In this document: piece after piece, positions 60,806 to 64,000 of the stretch
Position numbering within the stretch: position 1 is the stretch's first letter
Layout of the letters: every line of letters begins with the position of its first letter
From: Anaerolineales bacterium
Lineage (GTDB): Bacteria > Chloroflexota > Anaerolineae > Anaerolineales > Villigracilaceae
NCBI GenBank assembly: GCA_020847435.1
Contig: JADLBX010000003.1
Location: forward strand, 1 to 64,000
Direction of reading: 5' to 3'
DNA length: 64,000 nt
Program-made: the position numbers and the translations under genes
The notes under the pieces: model-generated
What the model was told of the DNA's origin: nothing
Database searches by the model: none
Seen by the model: the letters and a program-made list of their open reading frames with translations, nothing else

Positions 60806-61882
60806 ATGGCAACAGTCACCAAAGAATCAATTCTCCAAGCGCTCAGCGCTGTGCAAGAACCCGATCTCGGGCAAGACCTCGTGACGCTCAACATGGTCCG
60901 CAACCTCGAGATCGAGGGCGGCAACGTTTCATTCACGGTCATGTTGACAACACCCGCCTGCCCGTTCCGTGTGAAGATCGAACGCGACTCAAAAGAAGCC
61001 GTGATGAAAATTGACGGCGTGAAATCGGTCACGGTGAAAATGGATTCGGATGTGCCGAACGACGGCAGGATGCGCGGACTGGTCAAAACCCCGATCCGCA
61101 ACGCCATTGCGGTTGGTTCAGGCAAGGGAGGCGTCGGCAAGTCTACGGTGGCGGTCAACCTGGCGGTGGCGCTTGCCCAAAGCGGCGCGCGCGTCGGCCT
61201 CATGGACGCGGACATCTATGGACCCAACACGCCCACCATGCTCGGCGTGGAAAAACTCCCGCCGCCGCAAGGACAGCGTCTCATCCCTGCCGAGGCATAC
61301 GGTTTGAAGATGATCTCGATGGGCTTATTGGTCAAACCCGGTCAACCTCTCATCTGGCGCGGACCAATGCTGAACTCGGCGATCCGTCAATTTCTCGGCG
61401 ACGTGGAGTGGGGCGAGTTGGATTATTTGATCGTTGACCTGCCGCCCGGCACCGGCGACGCGTCGCTGTCGCTGGCGCAGTCGCTCCCTCTCAGCGGCGC
61501 GGTGATCGTCACGCTTCCGCAATTGGTTTCACTTGAAGACGCGGGACGCGGATTAAACATGTTCAAGACCCTCGAAGTTCCGATTTTGGGAATTATTGAA
61601 AACATGTCCTATCTTGAATTGCCCGATGGCACGCACATGGATCTGTTCGGCACCGGCGGCGGCGAACATCTCGCGCAAGCAACGAATACGCCGTTCCTCG
61701 GCAAAGTGCCGATTGATCAGAACGTCCGCATCGGAGGCGACACCGGCAAACCGATCGTCGCCTCGCATCCCGATTCGCCGGTGGCGAAGTCATTGCGCGA
61801 GATTGCCGAGAGTCTGGCGGCAAAGGTCAGCGTGGCGGCGCTGAGCGGGAAGAACGAAGTTCCGATTAGTATTGTTGAGTAA
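60806..61882 (+). CDS. Mrp/NBP35 family P-loop ATPase lacking the CxxC cluster motif
   Basis: A 358-residue protein. The N-terminal MIP18-like domain (about 1-85) is followed by a deviant Walker A GSGKGGVGKSTVAVNLAVAL, switch region DADIYGPNTPTMLG and DYLIVDLPPGTGDASLSLAQ. Relatives (ApbC, Ind1/NUBPL, NBP35) carry or insert Fe-S clusters using a CPxC after NMS; here that site reads NMSYLELPDGTHMDLFG, so both Cys are missing. A role as a Fe-S carrier for the adjacent complex I subunits is attractive but must be different or partner-dependent. ATG at 60806 is chosen for MATVTKESIL. Confidence 0.88.
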   Translation: MATVTKESILQALSAVQEPDLGQDLVTLNMVRNLEIEGGNVSFTVMLTTPACPFRVKIERDSKEAVMKIDGVKSVTVKMDSDVPNDGRMRGLVKTPIRNAIAVGSGKGGVGKSTVAVNLAVALAQSGARVGLMDADIYGPNTPTMLGVEKLPPPQGQRLIPAEAYGLKMISMGLLVKPGQPLIWRGPMLNSAIRQFLGDVEWGELDYLIVDLPPGTGDASLSLAQSLPLSGAVIVTLPQLVSLEDAGRGLNMFKTLEVPILGIIENMSYLELPDGTHMDLFGTGGGEHLAQATNTPFLGKVPIDQNVRIGGDTGKPIVASHPDSPVAKSLREIAESLAAKVSVAALSGKNEVPISIVE

Positions 61883-61894
61883 ACAAGGATTAAA

Positions 61895-61933
61895 AACAAA
61901 GAGCCCGGGCGAATATCGCCCGGGCTCTTTGTT
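61895..61933. terminator. bidirectional rho-independent terminator
   Basis: AACAAAGAGCCCGGGCGA (61895-61912), loop ATA, TCGCCCGGGCTCTTTGTT (61916-61933). It separates mrp from the converging membrane protein gene. Confidence 0.9.
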
Positions 61934-62795
61934 AGGGTTGTGTTCCCGTCAACCTTTTGAGAAGGCGTCCGGGTAATAACACGATCGCCATTGGGAATAG
62001 GAAGCGCGGATCGAATCCAAACGTATCATCTGTTAGATTATCGCCGGAGCCAAGCGTTTGTGTGGGCGGTGGATCGGTCGGGGGTGGGCTGGTAGGGCTA
62101 GGAGGCACATCGGTCGCGGTCGGGGTGGGAGGCAGGGCGGTATTTGTGGGTGATGGAATAGGAGTAGACGTTTCGGTCGGTTTTGGAGTGTTGGTTGGAA
62201 TTTGGGTCGCGGTAAAGGTCGGCAGGGGAGTCGCGGTACGCGTCACGGTGGGGACAGCTGTCGTTGGAATCGGAGTCGCGGTACGCGTCGCAGTGGGAAC
62301 TGTGGCTGTTGGCAACGGAGTCGCGGAGCGCGTCACGGTGGGGACAACCGTCGTTGGGATCGGAGTCGCGGTACGTGTTGCAGTGGGGATGGCGGTTGAC
62401 GGCGGCGGCGGGGGGTCGAATCTTGAGCGGGTCCGCGTCACTGTAACAATGATCGGTTCGCGCGTCGCGGTCGAGGTGGGTGCGAGCGTCGGCGTAAACG
62501 CGGAAGTCGGGCTTGTATTTAGAAACGCGGCGGTTAGCGGTTCAGTTGGGGTTGGCAGTGAATTGTTTTGCAAAACGGGAGCGACCGTCGGCGTAAAAAA
62601 AAGAAGTGCAAACGCTTGTTGTGTGAGCGCCCGGTCCTGCGGTGTGGGTGTGGCGCTCGAGCGCGGCATTAGAACAATATCATCAGGGGCATTGTTATTT
62701 TGTTTCGAAAATAGAAATGGAATGCCAAATGCAAACAGGCAAACGCCGATAACCATAATGGGAATTACTAAACTATGGTTCCTCTTTGATTCCAT
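61932..62795 (-). CDS. membrane protein with long Thr-Pro-rich region
   Basis: A 287-residue protein. An N-terminal membrane helix (SLVIPIMVIGVCLFAFGIPFL) is followed by about 200 residues rich in Thr and Pro. A 14- to 20-residue motif is repeated (VPTATRTATPIPTT, VPTVTRTATPLPT). A C-terminal hydrophobic stretch (FLFPMAIVLLPGRLL) and a basic end (KRLTGTQP) may form a second anchor. It looks like an envelope-spanning stalk. The start ATG at 62795 is used, since upstream codons are not conserved. It ends in the shared terminator. Confidence 0.7.
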   Translation of the reverse strand: MESKRNHSLVIPIMVIGVCLFAFGIPFLFSKQNNNAPDDIVLMPRSSATPTPQDRALTQQAFALLFFTPTVAPVLQNNSLPTPTEPLTAAFLNTSPTSAFTPTLAPTSTATREPIIVTVTRTRSRFDPPPPPSTAIPTATRTATPIPTTVVPTVTRSATPLPTATVPTATRTATPIPTTAVPTVTRTATPLPTFTATQIPTNTPKPTETSTPIPSPTNTALPPTPTATDVPPSPTSPPPTDPPPTQTLGSGDNLTDDTFGFDPRFLFPMAIVLLPGRLLKRLTGTQP

Positions 62796-62905
62796 CGTCC
62801 AGTCGCTCCAGTCTGTTCCGATTTCTCTGAAATTATCCCACAACCCGAGACGATATGTCTATAGAAAAATTAAGGCATTTCCTCCCATGCGCCGTCCGTG
62901 AACTG

Positions 62906-62939
62906 TCGAACGCCGATGTGCTTGCACATCGGCGTTCGA
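62906..62939. repeat. perfect 16-bp inverted repeat
   Basis: TCGAACGCCGATGTGC (62906-62921), loop TT, GCACATCGGCGTTCGA (62924-62939). It lies about 30 bp downstream of the LysM gene stop (minus strand). Confidence 0.8.
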
Positions 62940-62968
62940 TACATTGAGTGTCAATATGCCTTTCTGTG

Positions 62969-63400
62969 CTAGGGGCGGATCAATTGACCCGCATAGATGC
63001 GGTTGGCGTTGGAAATGCCGTTCCTCCATTGCAGGTAATCAACCGTTACGCCGTAATACATCGCAATCCCACCGAGCGTGTCGCCGCGGCAGACAATATA
63101 ATAGCTCCCGTAGTAGTCGTAACCGGCGCCGCAATAATAGCCGCCTGAATCATACCCACCGGGGATGTAAATCACCTGACCGGGGTAGATGTAGTAGGTG
63201 TACGCCGTCCACGGGTTTGCCGCATACAGAGACGAAAGCGACACGCCGCAATTCCGGGCGATCTTGGCGAGCCAATCTCCAGGTTGGACGTAATACACGC
63301 TTGGGCAGGAAGCCCATGCCTGCGCCCGGGTGGCGGTTGCGAAGGACGCGGTCAGCAGGGCAACGACCATCAGGATCTGGAAGATACGTTTACTGTTCAT
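62969..63400 (-). CDS. secreted LysM domain protein
   Basis: A 143-residue protein: signal peptide (FQILMVVALLTASFATATRA) then two LysM peptidoglycan-binding modules, SVYYVQPGDWLAKIARNCGV followed by PGQVIYIPGG, and YYIVCRGDTLGGIAMYYGVT followed by IYAGQLIRP. The link between them is tyrosine- and glycine-rich (GGYDSGGYYCGAGYDYYG). It probably binds the cell wall and may have a structural role. Confidence 0.88.
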   Translation of the reverse strand: MNSKRIFQILMVVALLTASFATATRAQAWASCPSVYYVQPGDWLAKIARNCGVSLSSLYAANPWTAYTYYIYPGQVIYIPGGYDSGGYYCGAGYDYYGSYYIVCRGDTLGGIAMYYGVTVDYLQWRNGISNANRIYAGQLIRP

Positions 63401-63525
63401 AGCTATGCCTCCTATGAGTACAAGAATGTACTTTCTACAACACTAGTGTACAACTTTGGGTGTCAATTTTCAAGCATGACTTTCGGCATATTTGCGCCCT
63501 TCCCGCTTTGATCCTGCCCGGTGCG

Positions 63526-63933
63526 CTAGCCCCTGGATAGATGCCCCAGTTTCTCGAGCATGCCGAGGAAGTCGCGTAGCGCCCACCTTTCCGCGATCTT
63601 GCCGTCTTTGAACCGAAAAATGTCCATTCCAGAGAACGTCGCCAGGCGGTTGGCGGGCGGAAACCCACGGAACGAGCCGGCTTGGGTGGCGGTAAACATG
63701 ACCCGCGCCGCCACCTTGTCGTCCTCGGCGATCAGGTCCTCGATTCTGGCTTGGATATCGGGGAAGATGCGCAGCATGACGGCGTATAACTTTTTGAAGT
63801 TTTCCCGCCCGGTCCCGCGCGCGGCATGGTCGTCGAAATCTTCGAGGATCATTTCGTCTGCCAGTTCGAGGCGCCTGCCGTTGACCAGCTCTTCGTAAAA
63901 CCGACGGATCAATTCTTTGTTTTGCTCAGACAT
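63526..63933 (-). CDS. SnoaL-like ester cyclase / NTF2-fold protein
   Basis: A 135-residue cone-shaped (NTF2-like) protein. NKELIRRFYEELVNGRRLEL, DFDDHAARGTGRENFKKLYA and RVMFTATQAGSFRGFPPANR fit the SnoaL-like/ester cyclase group. Such proteins often bind or convert small hydrophobic molecules, but the activity is not known from the sequence. The bases after it (to the window end) contain no feature I can support. Confidence 0.82.
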   Translation of the reverse strand: MSEQNKELIRRFYEELVNGRRLELADEMILEDFDDHAARGTGRENFKKLYAVMLRIFPDIQARIEDLIAEDDKVAARVMFTATQAGSFRGFPPANRLATFSGMDIFRFKDGKIAERWALRDFLGMLEKLGHLSRG

Positions 63934-64000
63934 GTTTTATACCGGAATGAAAAAACTCAAAGTGGAAATCAGCATACGATCTTTGACCATTACGCCTTCT

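Overview
The window looks like chromosome from a member of the Chloroflexota, most likely class Anaerolineae. This is an inference from gene content and style, not from a marker gene. The clues are many secreted proteins and lipoproteins with long Thr-Pro linkers, a Tad-type pilus cluster, several TolB-like propellers, a fused nuoCD gene, and many short palindromic repeats in and between genes. I found no rRNA or tRNA gene and no CRISPR array.

Layout. 1-3.5 kb: an AT-rich partial gene, a Cys-rich secreted protein, a Tat-exported L,D-transpeptidase and two small genes. 3.6-9.7 kb: a GT39-like glycosyltransferase coupled to an acyltransferase, a CorA transporter behind a structured leader, an SMP-30-type lactonase and a second acyltransferase. 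9.7-16.3 kb (minus strand): a coiled-coil protein, hicAB, coaD, recG, a DUF5131 (Gp37/Gp68) gene, its partner tcmP, and a nucleotidyltransferase. The DUF5131 promoter carries a LexA-type palindrome between its -35 and -10. 16.4-20 kb: a duplicated start of the glutaryl-CoA dehydrogenase gene, a VapBC-like cassette, intact gcdH, hepT-mntA and degV. 20-25 kb: a lipoprotein, ywbE, a class A PBP and a MaoC hydratase. 25-31.3 kb: a six-hairpin glycosidase, a second PIN cassette flanked by a copy of the glycosidase end, two PII-like cyclic-di-AMP receptors, a propeller lipoprotein and a ROK fructokinase. 31.3-36 kb: an AraC-type remnant cut by an IS, a sirtuin, two paralogous lipoproteins and a propeller protein. 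36-45.7 kb: a TPR membrane protein, a frameshifted gene, oligopeptidase B, a eukaryotic-type citrate synthase with malate dehydrogenase, trxB and murA. 45.8-50.7 kb: prepilin peptidase and three Tad pseudopilin/vWA genes. 50.7-57.3 kb: glmS behind a leader of about 420 nt, dCMP deaminase, PspC, an FAD oxidoreductase and an aldehyde dehydrogenase. 57.4-61.9 kb: iscX-nuoB-nuoCD-nuoI-mrp. 61.9-64 kb: a Thr-Pro-rich membrane protein, a LysM protein and an NTF2-like protein.

How the genes work together. The envelope theme is strong: MurA, GlmS, a class A PBP, an L,D-transpeptidase, LysM, surface glycosyl- and acyltransferases, and pilus parts. The central metabolism genes (citrate synthase, Mdh, complex I subunits, GcdH, ALDH) suggest a respiring or facultative organism that oxidises amino-acid-derived acids. 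Toxin-antitoxin type modules are frequent (hicAB, a lone MNT gene, vapBC-like, hepT-mntA, PIN).

The most notable observations are: (1) two unrelated PIN toxin cassettes, each bounded by a direct duplication of the neighbouring host gene edge (82 bp and 44 bp); (2) a LexA-like operator in the promoter of an uncharacterised DUF5131 gene that lies upstream of recG; (3) an in-frame three-way-junction palindrome inside recG; (4) a MurA with Asp where fosfomycin-sensitive enzymes have Cys; (5) an Mrp-type ATPase without its CxxC, next to complex I genes; and (6) structured leaders in front of glmS and corA.
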